A stretch of 64,000 bases of DNA from Bifidobacterium simiarum. GTDB lineage: Bacteria; Actinomycetota; Actinomycetes; Actinomycetales; Bifidobacteriaceae. The notes beneath the pieces were generated by a model that was not told the origin of the DNA, made no database searches, and saw only the letters and a list, made by a program, of their open reading frames with translations. Both the position numbers and the translations under genes were made by a program. Shown piece by piece: positions 10,447-19,747 of this stretch (position 1 is the stretch's first letter; each line of letters opens with the position of its first letter). The DNA lies in the NCBI RefSeq assembly GCF_002802905.1, contig NZ_PEBK01000004.1, forward strand, positions 62,001 through 126,000, in the 5' to 3' direction.

Positions 10447-10647
10447 GGCCTATCTGCATTCCTAGGGCAGATTCGGCGGTGGTGCAGACACCTAACTTCA
10501 TTCCGAGGGTCTTTCGGCACTGATATCCCGAGTATGGATGTTGGAATTTCAAGGCTCCTACTCGAGTTTTCGCCGCGAAAAGACCCTGAGAACGCAGTTA
10601 GGTGTTTGCAGGAGGGCTAAAAGTGCCCCCAGAACGAAGATAGGTCC
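10447..10647. repeat. Symmetric four-unit repeat element, copy 1
   Basis: Four copies of a ~25-bp unit (about CACCTAACTNCRTTCTNNGG) are arranged as two forward then two reversed: 10447-10467 and 10484-10509 forward, 10584-10609 and 10626-10647 reverse. Inner arms pair GCAGACACCTA with TAGGTGTTTGC. Total length is about 200 bp. A second element with the same plan and size is at 40211-40413. Confidence 0.85.
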
Positions 10648-10726
10648 AATTTTTGCATGATTCGGCACCACTGAGTGCCTTCGCGGCATCGTCCCGCGTC
10701 TTCACGGGCTCGACGCACCGCCCCAC

Positions 10727-10740
10727 TACAATCGTGGGTA
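10727..10740 (+). promoter_or_regulatory. Leaderless-type promoter of dnaB
   Basis: TACAAT (10727-10732), then 7 nt, then ATG at 10740. No ribosome binding site is present. It has the same spacing as the 9100 gene. Confidence 0.5.
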
Positions 10741-12131
10741 TGCCTGATCAGTCTTTCGCCGGGGAAACCGGTAGCCCCAACGTGGGCCGCGACCCTATTT
10801 TCGACCGCGTGCCGCCACATGACGACGACGCCGAAATGGCCGTGCTCGGCGGCATGCTCATGAGCAAGGACGCCATCGGCGAGGTCTCGCAGATGATCGA
10901 CGTCTCCGACTTCTACCAGCCGAAGCATCAGACCATCTACGACGCCATCATCACGCTGTTCAGCGCCTCGCAGCCGGTGGACGCGGTGATCGTCGCCAAC
11001 GAGCTGCTCAAGGACGGCAATCTCGAGAAGGTGGGCGGCGCCGACTATCTGCACAGCCTCGTCGCCTCCGTGCCCACCGCGGCGAACGCCACCTACTACG
11101 CCGACATCGTGCATCAGCGCGCGATCCTGCGCAACGTGATCGCCGCCGGAACCAAGATCGCGCAGATGGGTTACTCCGCCGAAGGCTCGCAGGCCGAGGA
11201 CATCGTGAATCTCGCGCAGGCCGAGGTCTACGAGATGAGCGTGGGCAGGGTGCGTCAGGACTACGAGGCGATCGGGCCCGTGGTCGAGGAGACCCTGAAC
11301 CAGCTCGACCAGCTGCAGAACGGTCTGATCCAGAAGGGCGTGCCCACCGGATTCCGCGACATCGACGACGTGACCCAGGGCCTTCAGCCCGGCCAGATGA
11401 TCGTGGTCGCCGGCCGACCGGCCATGGGCAAGTCCACGCTGGGCATCGACTTCGCCCGGCATGCGGCCCTGCACGCGAACATGACCACCGTGGTGTTCTC
11501 GCTGGAGATGAGCAAGAACGAGCTCGCACAGCGCATCATCGCCGCCGAAACCAACATTCCGCTGGGTGCCCTGCGCCGCGCCGACGAGATCACGCCGGAA
11601 CGCTGGGCCACGCTCAACAACTTCTGGGGCAAGCTGGAGAACGCCCCGCTGTTCATCGACGATTCGCCGAACATGAGCCTGATGGAGATCCGCGCGAAAT
11701 GCCGCCGACTCAAGCAGACCAACGATCTCAAACTCGTGGTGATCGACTACCTGCAGCTCATGAGCTCCGGCAAGGCCGTCGAATCCCGCCAGCAGGAGGT
11801 CTCCGAGTTCTCCCGCGCGCTGAAGCTGCTCGCCAAGGAGCTCGAGGTGCCGGTGGTGGCGCTGTCGCAGCTGAACCGTGGCCCCGAAATGCGCAACGAC
11901 AAGAAGCCGCAGCTGTCCGATCTGCGTGAATCCGGATCGATCGAGCAGGACGCCGACGTGGTGTTCCTCGTGCACCGACCCGACTTCTACGACAAGGAGG
12001 ATCGTCCCGGCGAGGCGGACATCATCATGGCCAAGCACCGTAACGGCCCGACCGAAACCTTCAATCTGGCGTTCCTTGGCGCGAACTCGAAGTTCAAGGA
12101 CATGCCGCAGGACTTCCAGCAGGGGGTATGA
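10740..12131 (+). CDS. dnaB: Replicative DNA helicase DnaB
   Basis: Hexameric helicase that unwinds DNA ahead of the replisome. The 463-aa product starts MPDQSFAGETG; the N-terminal domain holds PHDDDAEMAVLGGML, followed by the RecA-like core with Walker A GRPAMGKSTLG, EMSKNELAQR, Walker B LVVIDYLQLM and RESGSIEQDADVV. No intein is seen. The start is the ATG after a TACAAT-N7 leaderless promoter; the frame is open upstream to 10653 without support. murT begins one base after its stop, so dnaB and the peptidoglycan amidation genes probably share a transcript. Confidence 0.96.
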   Translation: MPDQSFAGETGSPNVGRDPIFDRVPPHDDDAEMAVLGGMLMSKDAIGEVSQMIDVSDFYQPKHQTIYDAIITLFSASQPVDAVIVANELLKDGNLEKVGGADYLHSLVASVPTAANATYYADIVHQRAILRNVIAAGTKIAQMGYSAEGSQAEDIVNLAQAEVYEMSVGRVRQDYEAIGPVVEETLNQLDQLQNGLIQKGVPTGFRDIDDVTQGLQPGQMIVVAGRPAMGKSTLGIDFARHAALHANMTTVVFSLEMSKNELAQRIIAAETNIPLGALRRADEITPERWATLNNFWGKLENAPLFIDDSPNMSLMEIRAKCRRLKQTNDLKLVVIDYLQLMSSGKAVESRQQEVSEFSRALKLLAKELEVPVVALSQLNRGPEMRNDKKPQLSDLRESGSIEQDADVVFLVHRPDFYDKEDRPGEADIIMAKHRNGPTETFNLAFLGANSKFKDMPQDFQQGV

Positions 12132-12132
12132 G

Positions 12133-13641
12133 ATGACATCCGAATCCGTCCGCAAACCCGAATCCAAATCCGCACCGGGCACGTCCGGCACTTCCGTCCG
12201 CAAGCCGTGGAACGCCTTCGCCACCCCGGCGATCGGCAAGGCCGTGCGAGGCGCCTCCCGACTCCTCAAGCACGGCGGCAGCGCGTTCCCCGGCAAGATC
12301 GTGGAGCAGATCGACCCCACCTTCCTCGCCCGCACGCTCGCCCAGCTGCCTCTCGGCGTCGTCCTGGTCTCCGGCACCAACGGCAAGACCACCACCACCC
12401 GCATGGTCGCCTCCATGCTCAGGCATCTCGGTCTCAAGGTGTTCACCAACCCCACCGGATCGAATTTCACCCGCGGCGTGGTCTCCGCGCTGCTCACCGA
12501 GGTCTCGATGTCCGGCCGGCTCGACGCCGACATCGCCGTGCTCGAGCTCGACGAGGCGTATGCCGTCCATTTCGTCCGGCAGGTCAAACCCCGGTACGCG
12601 CTGCTGCTCAACGTGATGCGCGATCAGCTCGACCGATTCGGCGAAATCGACAATACCGCCCGACTGCTCAGCCATGTGGCCGAAACGACGACCGGCACCG
12701 TGGTCCTCAACCGTGAGGATCCGCGCATCGCCCGCCTCGCCGACGTGGTCCCGGCCGGTACTGCGGTGCGGTACTTCGGCCTGTCCGACGATCTGCGCGG
12801 CTTCTTCCCCTCCGACGACGACATGCACGCCAAGGACATGCCCGACACCGCGGCTGACACCGACGCCGAGACTGGCGCCGCGTCCGACTCCGCATCCGAC
12901 GGTCAGGCTGACTCGGCCGCGCAGACCGGCACCGCGCCCGCCATCGGCGACACGCTGCCCGCCGACGTCGCGCTCACCAAGGTCGGCGATCACCACGCCG
13001 ATTTCCTGATGGACGGCCGTACCTACTCCACCGATGTGCGTCTCGAAGGCGTCTACAATCTGTTCAACGCGGCGGCCGCGCTCGCCGTCGTGCGCGCGGT
13101 GGTGGCCGATCTGTCGTCCGACCACGTCAGGGGCCGGGTCTCCGCCCGTCTGTTCAAGCCCAGCGACGACGATCTCATCGCCGCGGTGGCCGAGGTCACG
13201 CCCGCGTTCGGCCGCGGCGAGTCCATCGACGTGAACGGGACGAACGTCGAACTGCTGCTCGTCAAGAATCCGATGGGCTTCCGCCTGTCGCTGACCTCGT
13301 TCGACCCGGCCGGCCACGACACCATGATCGTGATCAACGACGAATACGCCGACGGCCGCGACATGAGCTGGCTGTGGGACGTGGACTTCACCGGACTGCG
13401 CGGCACCGGCGTCGGCATGGTCTCCGGCGTGCGCGCGTGGGACATGGCCCTGCGCCTCGGATACGACGAGGTGCCGGTCGGCGACGTGAACCCCGACATC
13501 GACGCCGCGGTCGACGGCTTCCTCACGGCCGATCCGGGCCGGCCGAAGCGCATCTACTGCACGTACACGTCCATGCTGAAGGTCCGCGCGCACCTCGGCC
13601 GCATCGCCAAGGTGTCGGACGCCGGCGTCGGCAGGGAATAG
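12133..13641 (+). CDS. murT: Lipid II isoglutaminyl synthase, ligase subunit MurT
   Basis: Mur-ligase-like subunit that with GatD amidates D-glutamate of lipid II. Of 502 aa, residues about 70-95 hold the ATP motif VSGTNGKTTTTRM, and the DUF1727 C-terminal domain holds INDEYADGRDMSWLWDVDF, whose last Asp region contacts the GatD active site. Known MurT proteins carry a Cys4 zinc ribbon in the middle domain. Here that position (about residues 225-285) is an acidic Asp/Ala/Ser/Thr-rich stretch with no cysteine; the only Cys in the protein is near the C-terminus. The start overlaps nothing and lies 1 nt after dnaB; GGGGG precedes it weakly. Confidence 0.94.
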   Translation: MTSESVRKPESKSAPGTSGTSVRKPWNAFATPAIGKAVRGASRLLKHGGSAFPGKIVEQIDPTFLARTLAQLPLGVVLVSGTNGKTTTTRMVASMLRHLGLKVFTNPTGSNFTRGVVSALLTEVSMSGRLDADIAVLELDEAYAVHFVRQVKPRYALLLNVMRDQLDRFGEIDNTARLLSHVAETTTGTVVLNREDPRIARLADVVPAGTAVRYFGLSDDLRGFFPSDDDMHAKDMPDTAADTDAETGAASDSASDGQADSAAQTGTAPAIGDTLPADVALTKVGDHHADFLMDGRTYSTDVRLEGVYNLFNAAAALAVVRAVVADLSSDHVRGRVSARLFKPSDDDLIAAVAEVTPAFGRGESIDVNGTNVELLLVKNPMGFRLSLTSFDPAGHDTMIVINDEYADGRDMSWLWDVDFTGLRGTGVGMVSGVRAWDMALRLGYDEVPVGDVNPDIDAAVDGFLTADPGRPKRIYCTYTSMLKVRAHLGRIAKVSDAGVGRE

Positions 13642-13674
13642 GCGCCGGCAGGGAATAGGCGCCGGCAGGGAATA
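13624..13674. repeat. 17-bp tandem repeat at the murT end
   Basis: GGCGCCGGCAGGGAATA occurs three times head to tail (one mismatch in the first), and the first copy contains the murT stop codon. A further fragment follows. Copy-number change would not alter the protein beyond its end. Confidence 0.85.
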
Positions 13675-13740
13675 GCGGGAATCGCGAATAACGGCGGGAA
13701 CCGTGGGAATGGACAGCAGGGAGATTTAAGGAGCTTTACG

Positions 13741-14547
13741 ATGACGAACGCAACGAATACCGCGGCCGAGACGGTCGGTACGGCAGGTACGGCCGGCGAA
13801 TCCCGGCCGATCGACGTGATGAGCCTGTATCCGAAGGACATGAACATCTACGGCGACTCCGGCAACGTGCTCACCGTGCGACGCCGGCTCGCCCTGTACG
13901 GCTACGAGCCGGTGATGCACTACTACAACCAGGGCGACGAATGGCCCGAGCACGTCGATCTGATCCTCGGCGGCGGCGGTCAGGACACCGGTCAGAAGAA
14001 GATCATCGACGACTTCTTCATGCGGGCCGATCTGATCCGTTCGCTGGCCGCCGACGGCGTGCCGATGCTGATGATCTGCGGCATGTACCAGCTGTTCGGC
14101 GAATACTTCGAGACCGTGGACGGCACGCGGCTCGACGGCATCGGCGTGATCGGCGCGTACACGGTCGGGCAGGACGTGCGCATGATCGGCAACCTCGTGG
14201 AACACTCCGACGAGTTCGGCGACGTGATCGGCTACGAGAACCATTCCGGGCAGACCTTCCTGCGCGAGGGGGTCTCGCCGCTCGGCCGGGTGGATCACGA
14301 CGGCACCGGCAACAACGGCGAGGACCATACCGAAGGCGCCCGCGTGAACAACGTGATCGGCACGTACATGCATGGTTCGCTGCTGCCGAAGAACCCGAAG
14401 ATCGCGGATTTCCTGATCCGCACGGCGTGCGAGCGGCGATACGGATCGTTCGAGCCGTGGGTGGACGAGGCGGCGCAGGCGGAGCTCGATCGTCTGGAGC
14501 GGTTCGCCGACGAGGCGCGGAAAGTGGCCGCCGCCCGCCCGCGGTGA
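13741..14547 (+). CDS. gatD: Lipid II isoglutaminyl synthase, glutaminase subunit GatD
   Basis: Class I glutamine amidotransferase that supplies ammonia to MurT for amidation of the stem-peptide glutamate. At 268 aa, it shows YPKDMNIYGDSGNVL near the start, LGGGGQDTG, the nucleophile cysteine in MLMICGMYQLFG, and the catalytic histidine in GTYMHGSLLPKNP. The start follows AAGGAGCTTTACG, a good ribosome binding site. An N-terminal extension of about 22 Ala/Thr/Gly residues precedes the family's usual start. It lies 99 bp after murT, the normal pairing. Confidence 0.95.
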   Translation: MTNATNTAAETVGTAGTAGESRPIDVMSLYPKDMNIYGDSGNVLTVRRRLALYGYEPVMHYYNQGDEWPEHVDLILGGGGQDTGQKKIIDDFFMRADLIRSLAADGVPMLMICGMYQLFGEYFETVDGTRLDGIGVIGAYTVGQDVRMIGNLVEHSDEFGDVIGYENHSGQTFLREGVSPLGRVDHDGTGNNGEDHTEGARVNNVIGTYMHGSLLPKNPKIADFLIRTACERRYGSFEPWVDEAAQAELDRLERFADEARKVAAARPR

Positions 14548-14555
14548 TGGTGCCA

Positions 14556-14656
14556 CCTCACGTGGGCCGGGCGTCCCGCGTGAGGAGACTGCGCGAAACG
14601 TTGCAATTTCAAGGGTTCGCGAAATTCCTCACGTGGACCGGGCGGTCCATGTGAGG
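14556..14656. repeat. CCTCACG-type palindromic element, copy a
   Basis: Two inverted CCTCACG/CGTGAGG modules flank a core containing CGTTGCAATTTCAAGG. Copies b and c are at 18408-18528 and 25748-25886. All three sit just after gene ends. Confidence 0.8.
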
Positions 14657-14844
14657 TTGACATGCGTTGCGGTACCGCACGCGGTTGAACAGCTCGGGGC
14701 GTGGTGTTCATTGATGTCCGTGGGGATCGTTCCCTCCTCGGTCCGATGCTCACAGTGCGGTACAGTGGGAATCGATGGCGGAACGGTGTTCCGGAACGGA
14801 TCCCGGTGCCAATCGAAGTCGCCGGGGAAAGAAGGAGTGTCATC

Positions 14845-15336
14845 ATGGCTGAGTTCAACTTCAACAATCTGGGAGACGGACTGCGCACGATCTTCCTGGC
14901 CGGCGTGGGGGCCGTGGCTACCGGTGCCGAGAAGGGGCAGCAGATCGTCGACGAGCTGGTCAAGAAGGGTGAGATCAGCGTGGAGCAGGGCAAGGTGCTC
15001 AACTCCGAGCTGAGCCGCAAGGCCCAGGGCGCCGCCAAGGACGCGTTCTCCACGGTGTCCGGCGTGGCCTCCGACGCGGCCGACAAGGCACGCGAGGCGT
15101 TCACCGGTGTGCAGGACGCCGCGCTGAAGGCCCGTCTGGCCGGCATGAGCAGCGAGGAGCGTGCCGCCTACGCCGCCAAGGTGCAGGAGTTCGTCAACGA
15201 GGCGAACGCCGGCGCGGATGCGGCCAACTCCGACAAGGAGACCGTGGACGCCGAGGTGGCGGAGGACGCCCCTGCCGCAGGTGCCGCCGACGCCCCGACC
15301 GGAGCCGAAAGCGCCGAGACCAAGGACGCCGAGTAG
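14845..15336 (+). CDS. Phasin-like/coiled-coil protein
   Basis: A 163-aa protein starting MAEFNFNNLGDGLRTIFLAG after GAAGGAG. A short hydrophobic helix (about residues 13-28) is followed by QQIVDELVKKGEISVEQGKVLNSEL, then an Ala/Lys-rich helical region and an acidic Ala/Glu tail. The pattern matches phasin-family or PhaF/PhaI-like proteins, which coat lipid or polymer granules, and similar proteins are encoded beside ABC1 kinases. I see no polymer synthase here, so a membrane-associated role with the neighbouring kinase is more likely. The function is inferred. Confidence 0.6.
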   Translation: MAEFNFNNLGDGLRTIFLAGVGAVATGAEKGQQIVDELVKKGEISVEQGKVLNSELSRKAQGAAKDAFSTVSGVASDAADKAREAFTGVQDAALKARLAGMSSEERAAYAAKVQEFVNEANAGADAANSDKETVDAEVAEDAPAAGAADAPTGAESAETKDAE

Positions 15337-15447
15337 CGTTTCCGCTGCCGAACGAAACGGCGGAACAGAATAACGGAACCGAACGAAACGGCGGAACAGG
15401 ATACATGACCGAATACGAGCGACGTAACCGAGTGCGAGTGAGCGACA

Positions 15448-17589
15448 GTGTCGAACAGGGCCGATAAACGCAGGGGATCGAAGAGACGGCGGCGTACGGC
15501 GGGGAACAGGCCCGCCGCGCCGCAAGAGTCCCAGTCGTTGTCGACGGAGCCGACGTCCGCGGCGAAGATGCGGGAGACTGAGACCCGGCAGGCCGATCCC
15601 CGAAAGGCCGATGCCCGGGCGACCGACCCGCGGCAGACTGACCAGCGACAGACCGGTACGCGGGAATCCGGTACCCGTAGGGCCGCTGCCGCCGAGACCG
15701 CCCCGTCCGCTCAGGAGAATCCGGACGACCTGGCCGGGGAACAGGCCGACGAACTGACCGAGGAGCAGGCGGCCGGCCTGACCGACGAGCAGATGCTCGA
15801 CCGGATCGTGGCCGAGGACGCCGGCCGGCGGCACGAGCCCGGCGCCAAGCCCTCCCACCTGCACGGCACCGCCACCTCCGCCTCGGATTTCGCCGCCTCC
15901 GCGGCCGTGGCCTCGGGAGCGGTCTCCGGCGACACCGTGGAGCGCACCATCGGTCTGTTCGGCAGTAACGAACCCACGTTCGCGCAGAAATACCATTTGA
16001 CCCGCAAGGGCCGGTTCCATCGTCTGCGCGAGATCTTCGGCATCGCCCGACAGTTCGACATCTTCAAGGGACTTACCCCCGTCAAGATGCGTCTGATGTT
16101 CGAGGCGCTGGGCCCCACCTTCGTGAAGGTCGGACAGAACCTCAGTCTCAGATCGGAGATCCTGCCGCAGGAGTTCTGCGACGAACTCGCCAAACTCCGC
16201 GCCGACGCCGATCCGCTGCCGTACGAGGCCGTGCTTGACACCCTGGCCCACGAGTACGGACGCCCGGTGGACGAGATCTTCGCCTCGATCGACCGCACCC
16301 CCCTTGGCTCCGCGTCGCTCGCCCAGGTGCACCGCGCCCGGCTCATCACCGGCGAGGACGTGGCCGTGAAGGTGCAGCGCCCCGGCGTGCGCGAGGTCAT
16401 GGCTCAGGACATCGACATCATGCGCTCGGTGTGCCGGTACGCCACCAAATTCGTCAAAACCGCGCAGATCGTGGACCTCAACGGCGTGATCGAAGAGCTG
16501 TGGGAGACCTTCCAGTCCGAAACCGACTTCATGGTCGAGGCCCGCAACCTGCAGGACTTCCGCGCCTTCGCTCAGCACTACAAGTACATGGACTGCCCCA
16601 AGCCCTACATCCGCCTGTGCACGCAGCATGTGGTGGTGATGGACTACGTGGACGGCATCTCGATCTCCCACCCCGACCGTCTGGTCTCGGCCGGCTACGA
16701 TCTGGAGGAGATCGGTACCAAGCTGGTCGACAACTACGCTTGTCAGATCCTCGACGAGGGCTTCTTCCACGCCGACCCGCACCCCGGCAACATCATGGTG
16801 CACGACGGCAAGATCGTCATGCTCGACCTCGGCATGACCGGCCGGCTTTCGGCACGCACCCGCGCGATCCTGCAGGACATCATCTTCGCCGTCGGCCGTC
16901 AGGACTCCCCGGCGCTGGCCGAGGCGTTCCTGCGCTTCGCCGGCCCGGTGGACGTCAGCGCGGTCGACCATCCCGGCCTGCTCGCCGACCTCGACGCGAT
17001 CGTGCAGGACTTCGGCACGATCAATCTCTCCGACCTCAACATGGGCGAATTCCTCAACGCGCTGATCCAGCTCGCCCAGAAGCACAACGTGGAACTGCCC
17101 GGCATCGTCACCACCGTAGGCCGCGGTCTGGTGACCCTCGAAGGCGTGATCGACAAGTTCCTGCCCGACACCGACATGATCCAGATCATCACCAACCACA
17201 TCGTCGCCTCCCGCGGCGTGCGATCCACGGTGAAGTCGGAGGCCAAGACGCTCGGCATCGAAGGCAACAAGGCGCTGCACGGCACACTGGGCGCCCTCGC
17301 CGAGGCCCGCACCGCCGCCCGCATGCTCACCCGCGGCCAGCTCAAGGTCAATATGGAGATGCTGGGCGCCGACGAGCCGATCCGTCAGCTCGGCTACATG
17401 GTCGACCGCCTGACCATGGCCCTGATCATCGCCGGCCTGTTCGTCGGATCGTCGATCATCTACTACGCCGGCATGAAGCCGGTGATCTTCGGCGTCCCGG
17501 TGATCGGCTTCATGGGATTCGTCACCGCGTTCGCGCTTGGCGTGTGGATCGTGATCGACATCATCCGCAAGGGCCGCAAACGCAAGTAG
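15448..17589 (+). CDS. ABC1/UbiB-family atypical kinase
   Basis: Membrane-anchored protein-kinase-like ATPase of the AarF/ADCK/UbiB family. Of 713 aa, the first 150 are a basic, repeat-rich extension (units like DPRQTDQRQTGTRESG). The core has the family KxGQ signature FVKVGQNLSLRSE, an Ala-rich loop (GSASLAQVHRA), VAVKVQRPGV, the HADPHPGNIMV catalytic loop and LDLGMTG. Two hydrophobic segments end the protein. Bifidobacteria make no ubiquinone, so the role is probably lipid homeostasis. The start is a GTG without an obvious ribosome binding site; translation may begin further inside the extension. Confidence 0.88.
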   Translation: MSNRADKRRGSKRRRRTAGNRPAAPQESQSLSTEPTSAAKMRETETRQADPRKADARATDPRQTDQRQTGTRESGTRRAAAAETAPSAQENPDDLAGEQADELTEEQAAGLTDEQMLDRIVAEDAGRRHEPGAKPSHLHGTATSASDFAASAAVASGAVSGDTVERTIGLFGSNEPTFAQKYHLTRKGRFHRLREIFGIARQFDIFKGLTPVKMRLMFEALGPTFVKVGQNLSLRSEILPQEFCDELAKLRADADPLPYEAVLDTLAHEYGRPVDEIFASIDRTPLGSASLAQVHRARLITGEDVAVKVQRPGVREVMAQDIDIMRSVCRYATKFVKTAQIVDLNGVIEELWETFQSETDFMVEARNLQDFRAFAQHYKYMDCPKPYIRLCTQHVVVMDYVDGISISHPDRLVSAGYDLEEIGTKLVDNYACQILDEGFFHADPHPGNIMVHDGKIVMLDLGMTGRLSARTRAILQDIIFAVGRQDSPALAEAFLRFAGPVDVSAVDHPGLLADLDAIVQDFGTINLSDLNMGEFLNALIQLAQKHNVELPGIVTTVGRGLVTLEGVIDKFLPDTDMIQIITNHIVASRGVRSTVKSEAKTLGIEGNKALHGTLGALAEARTAARMLTRGQLKVNMEMLGADEPIRQLGYMVDRLTMALIIAGLFVGSSIIYYAGMKPVIFGVPVIGFMGFVTAFALGVWIVIDIIRKGRKRK

Positions 17590-17641
17590 CGGCCGCGTCG
17601 GTCTTCGCGGCAACGCCGGCAGGGTCTTCGCCGGCCCCCGA

Positions 17642-17653
17642 TAGGCTTGAACC
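17642..17653 (+). promoter_or_regulatory. Leaderless-type promoter of the HAD gene
   Basis: TAGGCT (17642-17647), 6 nt, then ATG at 17654. No ribosome binding site is seen. Confidence 0.4.
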
Positions 17654-18397
17654 ATGACGCAAGAGACGACGCAGGAACACAATCAGGATCTCAAGGCTGC
17701 GAACGGTGGGGAAATGCTGCCGCGTGCGGCGTTTTGGGATATGGACGGCACGCTCATCAATTCCGAACCGATCTGGCATGAGGCCGAACTGTGGTTCGCC
17801 GAGCAGTATGGCGGCGACTGGAGTGAGGAGATGGGCTGGAAGATCACCGGTACGCCCGTGCCTCAGGTGGCGCAGATGATGATCGACCGCGGGACCAAGC
17901 TTGGCGTGGAGGAGCTGACCGAAGGCATTATCGATTTCGTGGCCAAGCGCGAGATGGAGCATATGCCGTGGATTCCCGGCGTGCTCGACGTGGTGTCGGC
18001 CCTGCACGAGGCCGGCGTGCCGAACGTGCTCGTCACGGCGTCGCCGCGCGCCATGGCCGAGTCGGCGATCGCACAGGCTCCGGCGGGCGTATTCGACACC
18101 TACGTGTGCGCCGAAGACGTGAAAGAGAAGAAGCCGGATCCCGCGCCGTATCTGGCGGCTGCGGCCAAGCTCGGTATCGAAGGCGACCGGATTCGCGAAT
18201 GCGTTGCCCTTGAGGATTCCGCCGTGGGGCTGGAATCCGCGGTTCGCGCCGGCGCCACCACGATCGCACTGACCGGTTACATCCATTCCGACAATCCGCC
18301 GTCAAAGAACGGTCCGCAGTTCGCCTGCGTCGAGACCTGGGACGGCGTGACCCCGAAGCTGCTCGGCGACTTCGTCAGGCAGCGTCTCGAGAAGTAA
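17654..18397 (+). CDS. HAD-superfamily phosphatase/phosphoglucomutase-like protein
   Basis: A 247-aa haloacid dehalogenase-like hydrolase of the beta-phosphoglucomutase subgroup. Motif I is FWDMDGTLINSEPIW with the nucleophile Asp near residue 33. The motif II threonine lies in VLVTASPR, the Lys in KEKKPDPAPY, and motif IV in ALEDSAVGLESAVRAGA. The cap domain lies between motifs I and II. The substrate cannot be predicted; sugar phosphates are the common choice. It stands alone, convergent with galM, with a palindromic element between them. Confidence 0.9.
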   Translation: MTQETTQEHNQDLKAANGGEMLPRAAFWDMDGTLINSEPIWHEAELWFAEQYGGDWSEEMGWKITGTPVPQVAQMMIDRGTKLGVEELTEGIIDFVAKREMEHMPWIPGVLDVVSALHEAGVPNVLVTASPRAMAESAIAQAPAGVFDTYVCAEDVKEKKPDPAPYLAAAAKLGIEGDRIRECVALEDSAVGLESAVRAGATTIALTGYIHSDNPPSKNGPQFACVETWDGVTPKLLGDFVRQRLEK

Positions 18398-18407
18398 CGG
18401 CGATTGA

Positions 18408-18528
18408 CCTCACGCAGGCCGGGTTTCCTAAACGAAACAATTTCAGAAACGTTGAAATTGCAACGTTTCTGAGGTATGCCTCACATGGGCCGGGCGGCCC
18501 GCGTGAGGCAACCCGGCCCGCGTGAGGC
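18408..18528. repeat. CCTCACG-type palindromic element, copy b
   Basis: The core CGTTGAAATTGCAACG (18450-18465) is a 16-bp near-palindrome, flanked by CCTCACG and CGTGAGG modules. It sits between two convergent genes, where it could act as a bidirectional terminator or a repeat. Confidence 0.8.
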
Positions 18529-18550
18529 AGTTCCGTGCGATTTTGATTTC

Positions 18551-19618
18551 CTAATCGAACCGATACAGCACGTCGAGGCGGTATTCGGTGCCGGCGGGCA
18601 GCACCGGCTTGGCATGGTCGCGGTCGCAGTCGCGGTCGCAGTCCGTACGGTTGACCGCGTTCGGTACGAATCCCGGTTCCAGACAGAGTCCTGCGGAAGG
18701 GCCGTATCGATGACCACGCTTACCGGGAACATCATTCAGGAATCCGGCCGTATACAGCAGCACGGCCGGGGCGTTCGCATACATCGTCATACGGATGCCG
18801 CTGCGTTCGCCGATCGTCTCGGCCAGAATCCGCAGACCGGATCCGTCGATGGGGAAGGCGTGATTGTATCCTCGGGCGATGGCGATCTGCCTGTCGTTAT
18901 GGCGCTGACCGTCGCGTAATCGTTCTCCGATGACGGCTGAATCGCGAAAATCCATCGGTGTGCCGGCGACGCTAATCGCCGGATCCGCCAAGGGGATGAA
19001 CTGACTGTCGGTCGGATAATACCGTGTTGACGGTATGCGCAATCGATGCCCGAGTATGTCGCCGGCGCCTTCGCCGTTGAGATTCCAATACGTGTGCGTG
19101 GTCAGATTGGCCACGGTCGTCTCGTCGCAGACGCCGCGTACGGTCAGCCGCAATCCGCCGCCGATCAGCGCATAACGCACCTGTATACGGAACCGTCCGG
19201 GAAAACCCTGATCCATATTCGGGCTGTCCAATGCGAACGTCGCGGATGATCCGCCGGTTTCGGGAATCGTCCAGTTTCGGTGTTCGTATCCATTCGGCTG
19301 ACTGTGATTGCTGTTCGGCCCCTCATTCGCCGTCAGCCGGTATTCGTGCCCCGCAAGCGTGAACCGTGCTCCCCGGATGCGATTGGCGTGACGCCCCACG
19401 ATCGCGCCCATTAGCGTGTCGTCCGCAACATAGTCGTGCGGATCGTCCTTACCGAGCACCACGTCCGTCATGCGTCCGCTGCGGTCGGGGACGGTCAGTG
19501 ACATGAGTCGGGCGCCATGATTCGTCAGTCGGGCGGTCATGCCGTCCGGTCCGGTGATGGTCACCGCGCGGATATCGTCGTCGATCGTTGGCTCGGGTGC
19601 TTGCTGATGGTGTGCCAT
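18551..19618 (-). CDS. galM: Aldose 1-epimerase (galactose mutarotase-like)
   Basis: Interconverts alpha and beta anomers of hexoses. At 355 aa, typical length, it shows the fold's landmarks: LTNHGARLMSLTVPD at the start, GRHANRIRGARF, TTHTYWNLNGEG with the second catalytic His, and GLCLEPGFVPNAVN with the catalytic Glu. The usual first His motif (NHLHGG) is replaced by NSNHSQPNG, still with a His. There is no ribosome binding site: TAGCCT, 6 nt, then ATG suggests a leaderless transcript. It is divergent from an AraC regulator 130 bp away, which may control it. Confidence 0.88.
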   Translation of the reverse strand: MAHHQQAPEPTIDDDIRAVTITGPDGMTARLTNHGARLMSLTVPDRSGRMTDVVLGKDDPHDYVADDTLMGAIVGRHANRIRGARFTLAGHEYRLTANEGPNSNHSQPNGYEHRNWTIPETGGSSATFALDSPNMDQGFPGRFRIQVRYALIGGGLRLTVRGVCDETTVANLTTHTYWNLNGEGAGDILGHRLRIPSTRYYPTDSQFIPLADPAISVAGTPMDFRDSAVIGERLRDGQRHNDRQIAIARGYNHAFPIDGSGLRILAETIGERSGIRMTMYANAPAVLLYTAGFLNDVPGKRGHRYGPSAGLCLEPGFVPNAVNRTDCDRDCDRDHAKPVLPAGTEYRLDVLYRFD

Positions 19619-19630
19619 GCGCTCAGGCTA
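19619..19630 (-). promoter_or_regulatory. Leaderless-type promoter of galM
   Basis: On the minus strand TAGCCT (19630-19625) is followed by 6 nt and the galM ATG. Confidence 0.35.
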
Positions 19631-19747
19631 AGCCAGCCGTATGCGGCATAATATATGGAAAGTGCTCCGACGTTATCGAAAAGTGCGCAATGACCGGTGT
19701 CGTTGCCGGGTGCCGATGCGGGAGCGGGACTCGAAGGAGAGTGCGTC

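Noticed and set aside
14629-17682. A 3 kb open frame on the minus strand
   Set aside because: A shadow of the phasin-like and UbiB-like genes, whose motifs are unmistakable on the plus strand.
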